Shown: positions 1 through 7,107 of the stretch, in pieces
How the letters are laid out: every line of letters starts with the position of its first letter
Position numbering within the stretch: the stretch's first letter is position 1
NCBI GenBank assembly: GCA_937944035.1
Contig: CALDZQ010000013.1
Span: 1-13,592 of the forward strand
DNA length: 13,592 bases
DNA from: an uncultured Neomegalonema sp.
GTDB taxonomy: Bacteria > Pseudomonadota > Alphaproteobacteria > Rhodobacterales > Rhodobacteraceae
Direction: 5' to 3'
Notes under the pieces: generated by a model
What the model was told of the DNA's origin: nothing
Databases searched by the model: none
The model's input: only the letters and a program-made list of their open reading frames with translations
Program-made: the position numbers and the translations under genes

Positions 1-90
1 ATCGACACCGTTCTTTCTCTCGCCGCCGGAACTCTCTCCGAAACAGAATTTGCCGAATGGCTGCGCGGGAATACCGCGCCTAACAGATAA
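1..90 (+). CDS. C-terminal fragment of upstream gene, possibly Doc/Fic-type (death-on-curing) protein
   Basis: Frame 1 is open from the window edge and stops at TAA 88-90, giving 29 residues. The tail reads LAAGTLSETEFAEWLR and then NTAPNR. From memory, Doc-family (death-on-curing, Fic fold) toxins often end in a helix of the form LAAGelseeelaaWLR, so a Doc-like protein is my best guess. The Fic catalytic motif would lie outside the window, so the family cannot be confirmed. The stop is only 22 bases before the ATG of the beta-oxidation gene, on the same strand and with no terminator between, so the two are probably co-transcribed. An unrelated protein with a similar amphipathic tail is equally possible. 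Confidence 0.5.
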   Translation: MDTVLSLAAGTLSETEFAEWLRGNTAPNR

Positions 91-100
91 TAACCCGATT

Positions 101-105
101 GGGAG
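101..105 (+). promoter_or_regulatory. Ribosome binding site fixing the start of the beta-oxidation gene
   Basis: GGGAG lies 7 bases before ATG 113. The open frame extends upstream to an ATG at 50, but that ATG lies inside the preceding reading frame and has no Shine-Dalgarno sequence. The residues it would add have no family resemblance. The start at 113 is therefore preferred. Confidence 0.7.
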
Positions 106-112
106 ACAACTG

Positions 113-2323
113 ATGAACAACTGGAAATTCGATACCGACGGCGATGTGGCCATTATCACTTGGGATATGGCGGATCGCAGCATGAATGTGATGACCGAAG
201 AAGTCATTCGCGAGCTGGATGCTGCCGTTGATAAAGTGCTGGCTGATGACAGCCTCAAGGGCGCGGTTATCACGTCCGCCAAAGCCGATATGGGCGGCGG
301 TGTCGACCTGACCATGCTGGCAAATATCAAGGCGCAGGCGGCAAAGGAAGGCGGCAATGTCGGCGAGGCGCTGTTCGGGTTCGTCTGGGCGCTGCACTCA
401 TTGTACCGCAAGATCGAGGTTGGCGGGGCTGATCCGAAAACCAAAAAGGGCGGCAAAGTCTTCGCCGCCGCGACGCCGGGCACGGCGCTGGGCGGGGTGT
501 TCGAGCTGCTGCTCGGCTGCCATCGACGGTTTGCGGCAGATAACCCCAAGGCCAAGCTGGGCCTGCCTGAGACGCTGGTGGGCCTGTTCCCCGGCGCGGG
601 CGGCACGACGCGTCTGGTGCGGATGCTGGGCGTCATGGGCGCGGCGGATTACCTGCTGCAAGGCAAGCTGGTCAACCCGAAAAAAGCCAAAGCCGGAATG
701 CTGATCGACGAGGTTGTGCCGCAAGCCGAACTGGTTTCCTCGGCGGTCGCTTGGGTGCGCGATGCCAAAGAAAGCGACGCTGTGAAGCCGTGGGACGCGA
801 AGGGCTTCAAACTGCCCGGCGGCGCGCCTTACACGCCGCAGGGCTTCCCGACATTCCTCGGCGCGGTTGCGATGACGCATGGCAAGACGGCGGGTGTTTA
901 TCCGCAGACAAATGCGATGCTCTCGGCGGTGTATGAAGGCGCGCTGGTCGATATGGACAACGCGCTGAAGATCGAGGCGCGGTGGTTCACTTCCGTGCTG
1001 ATGGACCCGCGCTCGGCGGCGATGATCCGCTCACTGTTCGTCAACAAGCAAGCCATCGAGAAAGGCGCGCGTCGTCCCGATGTGCCGGATGCCAAGGTTA
1101 AGTCCGTGGGCATCATCGGTGCGGGCATGATGGGCGCAGGCATCGGCTTTGTCTCGGCCCGTGCGGGTATCAATGTTGTGCTGGTCGACCGCGATCAGGA
1201 GTCGGCTGATAAGGGGTATGCAACCATCGAAAACCTTCTTGATGAGGGTGTTAAGCGTAAAAAGGTCACAGAAGAAGCGAAAGCGGACATTCTGGGTAAG
1301 GTTAACGCTACGTCAGACTATGCCGCGCTCTCGGCCTGTGATCTGATCGTTGAAGCGGTGTTTGAAGATCCGAAGATCAAAGCTGAGGTGACGCAGAAAG
1401 TGGAAGCGGTCATTCCCAAAGACGCGATCTTTGCGACCAATACCTCGACCCTGCCAATCACGGGTCTTGCGGAGGCGTCGGCGCGTCCCGACCAGTTTAT
1501 CGGCATCCACTTCTTCTCACCGGTTCATAAGATGATGCTGGTTGAGATCATCAAGGGCGAGAAAACGGGCGATCTTGCAGTAGCCAAGGCGCTCGACTTC
1601 GTGCGGCAGATCAAGAAAACGCCGATTGTCGTCAATGACGCCCGCTTCTTCTACGCGAACCGTTGCATTATCCCGTACCTGAACGAGGCGATGATTATGG
1701 TGGGCGAGGGAGTGAATCCGTCGCTGATCGAAAACGCCGCCAAGCAGATGGGTATGCCCGTCGCGCCATTGCAACTGACCGATGAAACCTCTCTCGAACT
1801 CGGCCACCGCATCATGATGGCGACCAAGGCACAGATGGGCGATGCTTATGAAGCCAGCCTTGCGGATGACGTGCTGCTCAAGCTGTTCGAGGGCGAAGGC
1901 CGGGCCGGACGTAAGAATGGCAAGGGCTTTTACGACTACGACGAGAAGGGCAAGCGTCAAAAGCTGTGGCCTGATCTTGCGAAACATTTCCCTCATGCGG
2001 ATGAACAGCCCGCATTCGAGGAAATCCAGAATCGTCTGATCCTCGCGCAGGTACTGGAGGCTGTGCGCGCCAAGGAAGAGAACGTGCTGGTCGATATTCG
2101 TGAAGGCGATGTCGGTGCGATCCTCGGCTGGGGCTTTGCGCCTTGGTCCGGCGGGCCGATGTCCTGGATCGATCTGACAGGACCAAAAGACGTTGTTGCG
2201 ATCTGCGATGCGCTTGAAGCCAAATACGGAGCGCGCTTTGCCGCTCCGGCTTTGCTGAAAGACATCGCGGCAAAGGGCGAGACTTTCTATGGCCGCTTCC
2301 AGCCTCAACAGGCAGCGGCCTGA
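113..2323 (+). CDS. fadJ: Fused enoyl-CoA hydratase / 3-hydroxyacyl-CoA dehydrogenase (fatty-acid beta-oxidation alpha subunit)
   Basis: This 736-residue protein has the FadB/FadJ architecture. Residues 1-310 are a crotonase domain with GGVFELLLGC and GLPETLVGLFPGAGGTTRL; Glu131 and Glu153 correspond to the two hydratase glutamates. Residues 329-510 are an NAD-binding Rossmann domain (GIIGAGMMGAGI, 333-344, then the acidic VDRD). They include VEAVFED (413-419), the NTS loop (443-445), and HFFSPVHKM with catalytic His466 paired with Glu478. Two 3HCDH C-terminal domains follow to residue 736. By family knowledge it hydrates trans-2-enoyl-CoA and oxidises L-3-hydroxyacyl-CoA in the cytosol, usually in complex with a thiolase. 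No thiolase or acyl-CoA dehydrogenase gene is within view. The fadJ versus fadB label is not settled by sequence alone. Length is normal for the family. Confidence 0.95.
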   Translation: MNNWKFDTDGDVAIITWDMADRSMNVMTEEVIRELDAAVDKVLADDSLKGAVITSAKADMGGGVDLTMLANIKAQAAKEGGNVGEALFGFVWALHSLYRKIEVGGADPKTKKGGKVFAAATPGTALGGVFELLLGCHRRFAADNPKAKLGLPETLVGLFPGAGGTTRLVRMLGVMGAADYLLQGKLVNPKKAKAGMLIDEVVPQAELVSSAVAWVRDAKESDAVKPWDAKGFKLPGGAPYTPQGFPTFLGAVAMTHGKTAGVYPQTNAMLSAVYEGALVDMDNALKIEARWFTSVLMDPRSAAMIRSLFVNKQAIEKGARRPDVPDAKVKSVGIIGAGMMGAGIGFVSARAGINVVLVDRDQESADKGYATIENLLDEGVKRKKVTEEAKADILGKVNATSDYAALSACDLIVEAVFEDPKIKAEVTQKVEAVIPKDAIFATNTSTLPITGLAEASARPDQFIGIHFFSPVHKMMLVEIIKGEKTGDLAVAKALDFVRQIKKTPIVVNDARFFYANRCIIPYLNEAMIMVGEGVNPSLIENAAKQMGMPVAPLQLTDETSLELGHRIMMATKAQMGDAYEASLADDVLLKLFEGEGRAGRKNGKGFYDYDEKGKRQKLWPDLAKHFPHADEQPAFEEIQNRLILAQVLEAVRAKEENVLVDIREGDVGAILGWGFAPWSGGPMSWIDLTGPKDVVAICDALEAKYGARFAAPALLKDIAAKGETFYGRFQPQQAAA

Positions 2324-2335
2324 CCTTCGGGTCAG
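2320..2335 (+). terminator. UUCG-capped hairpin overlapping the stop codon of the beta-oxidation gene
   Basis: CTGACC and GGTCAG form a 6-bp stem closed by the very stable C(UUCG)G tetraloop. The TGA stop (2321-2323) lies inside the 5' arm. No T-run follows, so it is unlikely to be a strong intrinsic terminator. It may act as a 3'-end stabiliser or a partial stop between this gene and the esterase gene. Confidence 0.35.
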
Positions 2336-2374
2336 CGGTCGATGAACAGCGTAACGCATTCTTGCGTACACAAT

Positions 2375-2401
2375 AAAAAAAGCCGTCCGGTTACGGGCGG
2401 C
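2375..2401 (-). terminator. Terminator-like hairpin with T-run on the minus strand
   Basis: GCCGTCCG (2382-2389) and CGGGCGGC (2394-2401) form an 8-bp stem with a GTTA loop, preceded on the plus strand by seven As (2375-2381). Read on the minus strand this is a hairpin followed by seven Ts, the form of an intrinsic terminator. No minus-strand gene precedes it here. In minus-strand RNA the 2386/2397 pair becomes an A-C mismatch, while in plus-strand RNA it is a U-G wobble, so the stem is slightly better in the plus transcript, where it would sit in the esterase leader. Confidence 0.4.
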
Positions 2402-2409
2402 ACAAACAA

Positions 2410-2423
2410 CCCGCAAAAGCGGG
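2410..2423 (+). other. Small hairpin in the esterase leader
   Basis: CCCGC and GCGGG form a 5-bp stem around an AAAA loop, ending 11 bases before the Shine-Dalgarno sequence at 2435. With the larger hairpin at 2382-2401 it makes a two-hairpin leader. Function unknown; it may simply be local structure. Confidence 0.3.
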
Positions 2424-2434
2424 GCTTGAACAAA

Positions 2435-2441
2435 GGGAGAG
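2435..2441 (+). promoter_or_regulatory. Ribosome binding site indicating a GTG start for the esterase
   Basis: GGGAGAG ends 5 bases before GTG 2447. The in-frame ATG at 2459 is too far from it (about 17 bases), and the upstream ATG at 2342 would put about 35 unrelated residues ahead of a clear signal peptide. GTG 2447 is preferred; starting at 2459 would change only the first four residues. Confidence 0.6.
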
Positions 2442-2446
2442 GTCAC

Positions 2447-4504
2447 GTGACTTCGAATATGAAAAAACTATTGGCAAGCGCCAGTGTGCTTGCAACGCTT
2501 GTAACGCCCGCATTCGCCGATGAATTCCGCATCGACCGTCTTTTCGTCGCAGGCGACAGCCTCAGTGATGGCGGCACGTACTCGCAGGCGATCATCGCGG
2601 GTTCGGGCGGCACAGCGCCAAGCATCAATTACCGGTTTACCAACAACAATCCGGATGGCTCCAGCCGCACATACGCGGAAGTGCTGGCGTCTGAATTAGG
2701 TATCAGCGTTCAACCCAACCTTATTACAGGTGTCCCGATTGCCGCCGGTACGCCCTTGGCCGATGATGTGAATGTCGGCGGGACAAATTATGCCCAAGGT
2801 GGTTCGCGCGTGTCGCTGGCTGCGGCCAATCAGGAAATTCCTGATGCCACAACGGGTTTCACGCCCACGCAAACCGGTATCACCCAAACGCCTGTCACGG
2901 TCCAGGTTGATCGCATGATTGCGAGCACGCCGCGATTCACGAATAACGATCTGGTCGTTTTGTGGGCGGGTGCGAATGACATTCTCACCAATTCACAGTT
3001 TGTCGGCGCGGGGGCGGTCTCGCCTGATGACGCAGCCGCCGCGATGGGCGCCGCCGCGACCACGATGATCGGTCAAGTGGATCGCGTTATCGCACATGGT
3101 GCGACGAATGTGGTTGTCGTTACCGTGCCTGATATTGGAAGCGCGACACCGCTCGGTGCGGGGTCAACCCCGCAAGGGGCCGGATTGCTGTCCGGCCTGA
3201 CGCAGGCGTATAACAACACGCTTATTGCCGGTGTCGGCGGGCGCGTGACGGTGGTTGATTCCACGGCGATCCTGCAAAACGTTCTTGATGATCCGACACG
3301 CTACGGCTTTTCCGGCATTAACCAGCTCGGCTCGGTCGAGTGCACCGGGTCTTCCGTCAGCTGTTTGCAAGGCGTGAACACGGTCAGTGACGGGAACACA
3401 CGCATGTTCGCTGATGCGGTCCATCCGTCAGAGCTGACACATTTTATCTTCGGCCAAATGGCGAATTCCACGCTCACGGCGGTCGGGCAGGTCGGTGCGA
3501 TGCCGACGGCCACGCTCAGCGCTTTGCGTCAGCAGTCCATCGGTCTTGAGAACCGCCTGAACCTTGGTGCGTTCTTTATCAACGATGAAACCGGAACCCG
3601 CGTTCGCCGTCCCGTTGGCAGCGTTGAAGTCTATGGTGGCGCGGAAGCCGGATTTTACTCCAGCGATCAACAGCAGGTGGTTCCCGGCTTTGATGCCAGC
3701 ACACAGGTTGTCAAAGCGGCTGCGGATGTGATGGTCGCACCGAATGTGATGCTGGGTGTCGGCGCGAGTATCGATCACGGTCAGGTCGACTTTGATCAAA
3801 ATCGCGGCGGCTTTGACTCGCGCCTGTTCGTCGGTGCGCTGTTCGGTGTTGCGCAGATTATGCCGGGCATTTACGTGAACGGTGTGTTGGGCGGCGGGCT
3901 TATCGATGTCTATGACATCGACCGCAATTTCGGCCTGCGCGATCTGAATGGTAACACCGTGACGACCGAGTCTTACTCGGCGGACACAACGGGCGATTAC
4001 TTCATCGCCAAGGCCAGTGTTGGTGGTGTGCTGCCGGTCGGCAACGGCTTTTTTGTCAATCCCAGCGTTGGGTTTGCGTTTGAGAAGGTCAATATCGACG
4101 GGTATTCCGAAACGGCCACGAATGGCTCCGCTGCCGGGTTGGCGGGGACGTATGGCGATCAGGATATTGAAGGGCAGCGTCTGACGGTCGCGCTCGCGGG
4201 CTTTTACCGTCCGCCATCCAATCCGACCTGGACGCTGGGAATGCGCGCGTCGTATGAGCATGATTTCAACGATGATCCCATCGTTGTCCGCCACGGCAAT
4301 GGCCGTTCGCTGACGAACCCGAACGGATCACCGTTGGGCGTAAGCGAGGCGCCGCGTGCGGATGATTCCTACGCGTTTCTGTCGGCAACAGTCACAAAAG
4401 AACTGTCGCACAGCACCTCCCTCACGGCGCTCGGTTCAACCGTGGTCGCGCAGGATGGTATCGACGGGTACACGTTCAGCCTGTTGCTGAAACACTCTTT
4501 CTGA
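2447..4504 (+). CDS. Secreted GDSL/SGNH esterase with C-terminal autotransporter beta-barrel
   Basis: The protein has 685 residues from GTG 2447. Residues 1-24 are a signal peptide (MKKLLASASVLATLVTPAFA, then DEF). An SGNH hydrolase passenger follows: block I FVAGDSLSDGG with nucleophile Ser38, block II around GGTNYAQGGSR (Gly119), block III WAGANDIL (Gly175, Asn177), and block V DAVHPS with Asp323 and His326. Cys299 and Cys306 are the only cysteines and may form a disulfide. From about residue 390 the sequence alternates hydrophobic and polar strands and ends in FSLLLKHSF, the terminal Phe typical of an outer-membrane barrel. This is the plan of EstA-type autotransporter esterases, which display a lipase/esterase on the cell surface. 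The substrate is not predictable beyond carboxylic esters. The gene lies 123 bases after the beta-oxidation gene on the same strand, so released fatty acids could feed that pathway; this is inference only. Two terminator-like hairpins follow. Confidence 0.93.
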   Translation: MTSNMKKLLASASVLATLVTPAFADEFRIDRLFVAGDSLSDGGTYSQAIIAGSGGTAPSINYRFTNNNPDGSSRTYAEVLASELGISVQPNLITGVPIAAGTPLADDVNVGGTNYAQGGSRVSLAAANQEIPDATTGFTPTQTGITQTPVTVQVDRMIASTPRFTNNDLVVLWAGANDILTNSQFVGAGAVSPDDAAAAMGAAATTMIGQVDRVIAHGATNVVVVTVPDIGSATPLGAGSTPQGAGLLSGLTQAYNNTLIAGVGGRVTVVDSTAILQNVLDDPTRYGFSGINQLGSVECTGSSVSCLQGVNTVSDGNTRMFADAVHPSELTHFIFGQMANSTLTAVGQVGAMPTATLSALRQQSIGLENRLNLGAFFINDETGTRVRRPVGSVEVYGGAEAGFYSSDQQQVVPGFDASTQVVKAAADVMVAPNVMLGVGASIDHGQVDFDQNRGGFDSRLFVGALFGVAQIMPGIYVNGVLGGGLIDVYDIDRNFGLRDLNGNTVTTESYSADTTGDYFIAKASVGGVLPVGNGFFVNPSVGFAFEKVNIDGYSETATNGSAAGLAGTYGDQDIEGQRLTVALAGFYRPPSNPTWTLGMRASYEHDFNDDPIVVRHGNGRSLTNPNGSPLGVSEAPRADDSYAFLSATVTKELSHSTSLTALGSTVVAQDGIDGYTFSLLLKHSF

Positions 4505-4519
4505 GCCTTCTGAAACAAG

Positions 4520-4547
4520 CGGCCCCGCAGAGTGATTTGCGGGGCCG
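4520..4547 (+). terminator. Strong hairpin after the esterase gene
   Basis: CGGCCCCGCA (4520-4529) and TGCGGGGCCG (4538-4547) form a perfect 10-bp GC-rich stem with an 8-base loop, starting 16 bases after the stop. The following bases are GATTTCG, so the U-tract is poor. It is a likely first stop, backed up by the hairpin at 4571-4598. Confidence 0.6.
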
Positions 4548-4570
4548 GATTTCGTCAGATGCACGCACAA

Positions 4571-4598
4571 AAAAGCCCGGCTGCGATGCCGGGCTTTT
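4571..4598. terminator. Bidirectional intrinsic terminator between esterase and DUF465 genes
   Basis: AAAAGCCCGGC and GCCGGGCTTTT pair perfectly over 11 bp with a TGCGAT loop. The As on one side and Ts on the other make a U-tract in both directions. It serves the esterase gene from the left and the small minus-strand gene (stop at 4619) from the right. Confidence 0.9.
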
Positions 4599-4618
4599 AT
4601 CGTTATGAACAGACTGGA

Positions 4619-4792
4619 CTAATGCACACTGTGGCTTAGTTTCTCAATTTCATCCTTGAGCTTTAGCTTTTTTCGTTTGAGTGCCACGATGTTGAGGTGA
4701 TCGCTTCCCGGCAATCGTTCGCTTGCGGCGATGCTGCTTTCCAGGTCACGGTGTTTCTGTTTGAGCGTTTCAACGTGCGACGACAAACTCAT
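4619..4792 (-). CDS. DUF465 / YdcH-family small protein
   Basis: A 57-residue reading frame starts at ATG 4792 (minus) with a strong Shine-Dalgarno sequence (AAGGAGGG, 4797-4804) and stops at TAG 4619-4621. It begins MSLSSHVETLKQKHRDLE and continues with SIAASERLPGSDHLNIVALKR and KKLKLKDEIEKL. This is the DUF465 (YdcH/SlyX-like) pattern: two charged amphipathic helices around a D-x-x-I/V-x-x-LKR-x-K turn. The helices probably form a coiled-coil hairpin. Molecular function in this family is not established. It is divergent from ubiX and ends at the bidirectional terminator 4571-4598. Confidence 0.9.
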   Translation of the reverse strand: MSLSSHVETLKQKHRDLESSIAASERLPGSDHLNIVALKRKKLKLKDEIEKLSHSVH

Positions 4793-4796
4793 GTAG

Positions 4797-4804
4797 CCCT
4801 CCTT
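4797..4804 (-). promoter_or_regulatory. Strong ribosome binding site of the DUF465 gene
   Basis: AAGGAGGG on the minus strand, 4 bases before ATG 4792, is nearly a full match to the 16S rRNA 3' end. It confirms that this very short frame is translated. Confidence 0.8.
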
Positions 4805-4818
4805 GTTAAAGTCAGGAG

Positions 4819-4835
4819 TTCAGTACATCACTGAA
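4819..4835. promoter_or_regulatory. 17-bp inverted repeat in the DUF465-ubiX divergent region
   Basis: TTCAGT and ACTGAA are perfect 6-bp arms around ACATC. The repeat lies between a GATAAT hexamer on the minus strand (4835-4840) and the DUF465 ribosome binding site, near where a minus-strand transcript would begin. The position suits an operator or a short 5'-leader hairpin. No matching regulator is in the window and no good -35 accompanies the GATAAT. Confidence 0.35.
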
Positions 4836-4903
4836 TTATCGGTTTGTCATCGTCTTCTTTGCTCTAATTTTAGACTATTTTGCAACGGATTGAGTTTACT
4901 TAG

Positions 4904-5497
4904 ATGAATGAAGTATCACAAAAGCGTCTCATTATTGGCATCAGCGGGGCATCCGGTGCGGTATATGCGGTACGCACACTCGAAATGTTGCGTGAAATGG
5001 ATGTGGAGACACATCTTGTTGTGAGTCCGGCGGGACGCATGACGGTTAATTATGAAACCGGGATGGATTATGGCGATCTGACTAAACTCGCGACTCACCA
5101 TTATGGAGCGAAAGACATCGGCGCTGCGATCAGCTCCGGCTCGTTCAAAACTTTGGGAATGTTGGTTGTGCCGTGTTCAATGCGCAGCCTTGCAGAGATT
5201 GCGACGGGCGTGACAGCCGGATTGCTGACCCGTGCCGCTGATGTTGTGCTCAAAGAACGGCGGCGATTGGTGTTGATGGTGCGCGAGACGCCGCTGCACA
5301 CGGGACACCTGCGCTCAATGACTGCGGCGAGCGAGATCGGTGCGATCATCTATCCCCCGGTTCCGGCGTTTTATGCCGAGCCGAAGACGATAGAGGAACT
5401 GGTCGATCAGACTGTCTCACGCGCGCTCGACCTGTTTGATCTGGACGCTCCGGCAACAAAGCGCTGGGGCGAGGATCTGGAAAAAGGGCGGCGATAG
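4904..5497 (+). CDS. ubiX: UbiX flavin prenyltransferase
   Basis: The protein is 197 residues, the normal UbiX length. Near the N terminus is the FMN-binding motif IIGISGASGAVYA (10-22). Then follow Ser41 in VVSPAG, the ISSGSF segment (76-81), PCSMRSLAEIATG (90-102), the basic KERRRLVLMVRETPLH stretch (117-132), and Tyr157 in PPVPAFY, all family hallmarks. By family knowledge UbiX joins a dimethylallyl group to reduced FMN to make the prenylated flavin cofactor of UbiD-type decarboxylases, classically for ubiquinone synthesis but also for catabolic decarboxylases. No ubiD partner is in the window. The ATG at 4904 has only a weak upstream GGA/GAG, so expression may be modest. It is separated by 120 bases from the aldehyde dehydrogenase gene and is divergent from the DUF465 gene. 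Confidence 0.95.
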   Translation: MNEVSQKRLIIGISGASGAVYAVRTLEMLREMDVETHLVVSPAGRMTVNYETGMDYGDLTKLATHHYGAKDIGAAISSGSFKTLGMLVVPCSMRSLAEIATGVTAGLLTRAADVVLKERRRLVLMVRETPLHTGHLRSMTAASEIGAIIYPPVPAFYAEPKTIEELVDQTVSRALDLFDLDAPATKRWGEDLEKGRR

Positions 5498-5582
5498 CGG
5501 GATAAGCCCCGACTTTGTCGGAAACCGCTTGACAGCGTCGGTCTGAGAAGGTCCGAGGGGGCTGGATTTGAGATTTCAAAGG

Positions 5583-5599
5583 GGCTTTAGTTTAAAGCC
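5583..5599 (+). promoter_or_regulatory. 17-bp palindrome just upstream of the aldehyde dehydrogenase ribosome binding site
   Basis: GGCTTTAGTTTAAAGCC has 7-bp arms (GGCTTTA/TAAAGCC) and a 3-base centre. It ends 19 bases before ATG 5618 and 2 bases before the AAGGA/GAGGG Shine-Dalgarno region (5601-5611). It could be a regulator site near the transcription start, or an RNA hairpin affecting initiation. A terminator is unlikely since no T-run follows. Confidence 0.4.
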
Positions 5600-5617
5600 G
5601 AAGGACGAGGGATCAGT

Positions 5618-7051
5618 ATGCTTGAGAAACGCGATTTCTATATCAACGGTGCATGGGTTGCCCCGAAAGCCGGAACCGATTTCGATGTGATCGATCCATC
5701 GACGGAGGAAGCGTGTGCGGTCATATCGCTCGCGGGCGAGGCCGATACCCACGCGGCGATTGCGGCTGCGAAAGCGGCTTTCCCGACATGGTCGGGGACA
5801 CCGCTCGCCGAGCGGCTGGCACTGGCAGAGCGGATCATGGAGGTCTACACCGCCCGTGCCGAGGACATGGCGCAGGCGATCAGCCTTGAGATGGGCGCAC
5901 CGATTGAGATGGCGCGCGTGCAGCAGGCACCGACCGGGTCCGGGCATATCAAGGCGTTTATCGAAGCGGCCCGTGGGTTTGATTTCGATCACCCGCTGCG
6001 CGACAACGCGCCGGATACGCGCATTTTGTATGAGCCGATCGGCGTGTGCGGCCTGATTACGCCGTGGAACTGGCCGATGAACCAGGTCGTGCTGAAGGTG
6101 CTTCCCGCATTGCTGACGGGCTGCACGATGATCCTGAAACCATCCGAAATTGCGCCGCTGTCCTCGCATTTGTTCGCGGAGATTATGCATGAGGCGGGTA
6201 CGCCGGCGGGTGTGTTCAACCTTGTCAACGGTGACGGTCCGGGTGTGGGCACGACGCTGTCGGGCCACCCTGATGTGGACATGATCTCGTTCACCGGGTC
6301 AACCCGCGCAGGGATTGCGATCTCGAAGAACGCGGCGGACACGCTGAAGCGGGTGTCGCTGGAACTGGGTGGTAAGGGCGCGAATATCGTGTTTGCGGAT
6401 GCCGCCGAGAACGCGGTTCAACAGGGCGTGATGCGCTGCATGAACAACACGGGCCAGTCCTGTAACGCACCGACGCGGATGCTGGTCGAACGCTCACGCT
6501 ACGATCAGGCCGTTGAACAAGCGACTGAATTTGCGAACAGCCTGAGCGTCAACTCTTCGCACGAAAGCGGTAAGCATATCGGTCCCGTGGTCAGCGAAGC
6601 GCAGTTCGACAAGATTCAAGGGCTGATCCAAGTCGGTATCGACGAGGGCGCGCGCCTTGTTGCGGGTGGTTTGGGGCGGCCTGACGGGTTGAACCGGGGC
6701 TACTTCGTGCGGCCGACGATCTTCGCGGATACGAACAACCAGATGCAAATCTGCCGCGAGGAAATCTTTGGCCCTGTGCTGGCGATGATGCCGTTCGACA
6801 GCGAGGAAGAAGCCATCGCGATTGCGAATGACACGCCGTATGGCCTGACGAACTACGTCCAGTCGCAAGACATCGAAAAATGCCGCCGCGTAGCGCGCCA
6901 ACTGCGCACGGGCATGGTCGACATGAACGGCAAGGCACGGGCCGCAGGCTCACCGTTCGGTGGCATGAAAGCCTCCGGCAACGGCCGTGAGGGCGGGCCT
7001 TGGGGTCTGGAAGAGTTCATGGAAGTCAAAGCGGTTGGCGGTTGGGAGTAA
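5618..7051 (+). CDS. NAD(P)-dependent aldehyde dehydrogenase
   Basis: This 477-residue protein is a full-length member of the aldehyde dehydrogenase superfamily. Visible landmarks are TPWNWPMNQ with oxyanion Asn151, Lys174 in ILKPSE, the cofactor loop FTGSTRAG (225-232), general base Glu249 in LELGGKGAN, nucleophile Cys282 in NTGQSCNAPTR, and Glu382 in EEIFGP, which contacts the nicotinamide ribose. ATG 5618 has GAGG 7 bases upstream. Reaction: irreversible oxidation of an aldehyde to the acid in the cytosol; the substrate is not readable. The family also contains semialdehyde dehydrogenases. It is on the same strand as ubiX but 120 bases away with a palindrome between, so it may have its own promoter. 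It is convergent with the NIPSNAP/tct operon and shares the terminator at 7074-7107. Its placement suggests it finishes oxidation of whatever that operon imports, which is inference. Confidence 0.93.
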   Translation: MLEKRDFYINGAWVAPKAGTDFDVIDPSTEEACAVISLAGEADTHAAIAAAKAAFPTWSGTPLAERLALAERIMEVYTARAEDMAQAISLEMGAPIEMARVQQAPTGSGHIKAFIEAARGFDFDHPLRDNAPDTRILYEPIGVCGLITPWNWPMNQVVLKVLPALLTGCTMILKPSEIAPLSSHLFAEIMHEAGTPAGVFNLVNGDGPGVGTTLSGHPDVDMISFTGSTRAGIAISKNAADTLKRVSLELGGKGANIVFADAAENAVQQGVMRCMNNTGQSCNAPTRMLVERSRYDQAVEQATEFANSLSVNSSHESGKHIGPVVSEAQFDKIQGLIQVGIDEGARLVAGGLGRPDGLNRGYFVRPTIFADTNNQMQICREEIFGPVLAMMPFDSEEEAIAIANDTPYGLTNYVQSQDIEKCRRVARQLRTGMVDMNGKARAAGSPFGGMKASGNGREGGPWGLEEFMEVKAVGGWE

Positions 7052-7073
7052 CCTTCGCCGCATTTGAATCATG

Positions 7074-7107
7074 ACGCCCCCGCATACCAGTGCGGGGGCG
7101 TTTTTTT
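7074..7107 (+). terminator. Intrinsic terminator of the aldehyde dehydrogenase gene
   Basis: ACGCCCCCGCA (7074-7084) and TGCGGGGGCGT (7091-7101) form an 11-bp stem with a TACCAG loop, followed by a run of seven Ts (7101-7107). It is a textbook plus-strand terminator. The minus-strand NIPSNAP stop codon (7106-7108) overlaps the T-run, so the hairpin also lies just beyond that gene, but no T-run follows on the minus strand. Confidence 0.93.

Noticed and set aside
1517..2446. 309-codon open frame on the minus strand opposite the beta-oxidation gene
   Set aside because: The plus strand encodes a fully conserved two-enzyme protein. The antisense frame has no recognisable domain or ribosome binding site and arises from GC-biased codon use.
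3428..4294. 288-codon minus-strand frame opposite the autotransporter barrel
   Set aside because: Arg/His/Asp-rich composition without domain features; the plus-strand protein has clear catalytic blocks and a barrel ending.
4844..4868. TTGTCA and TCTAAT as a ubiX promoter
   Set aside because: The spacer is only 13 bases, too short for a standard sigma-70-type promoter; alternative hexamers give spacers that are too long or weak matches.
5529..5557. Perfect -35 TTGACA upstream of the aldehyde dehydrogenase gene
   Set aside because: The hexamer 17 bases downstream (TCCGAG) is a poor -10, so a promoter is not supported beyond the single hexamer.
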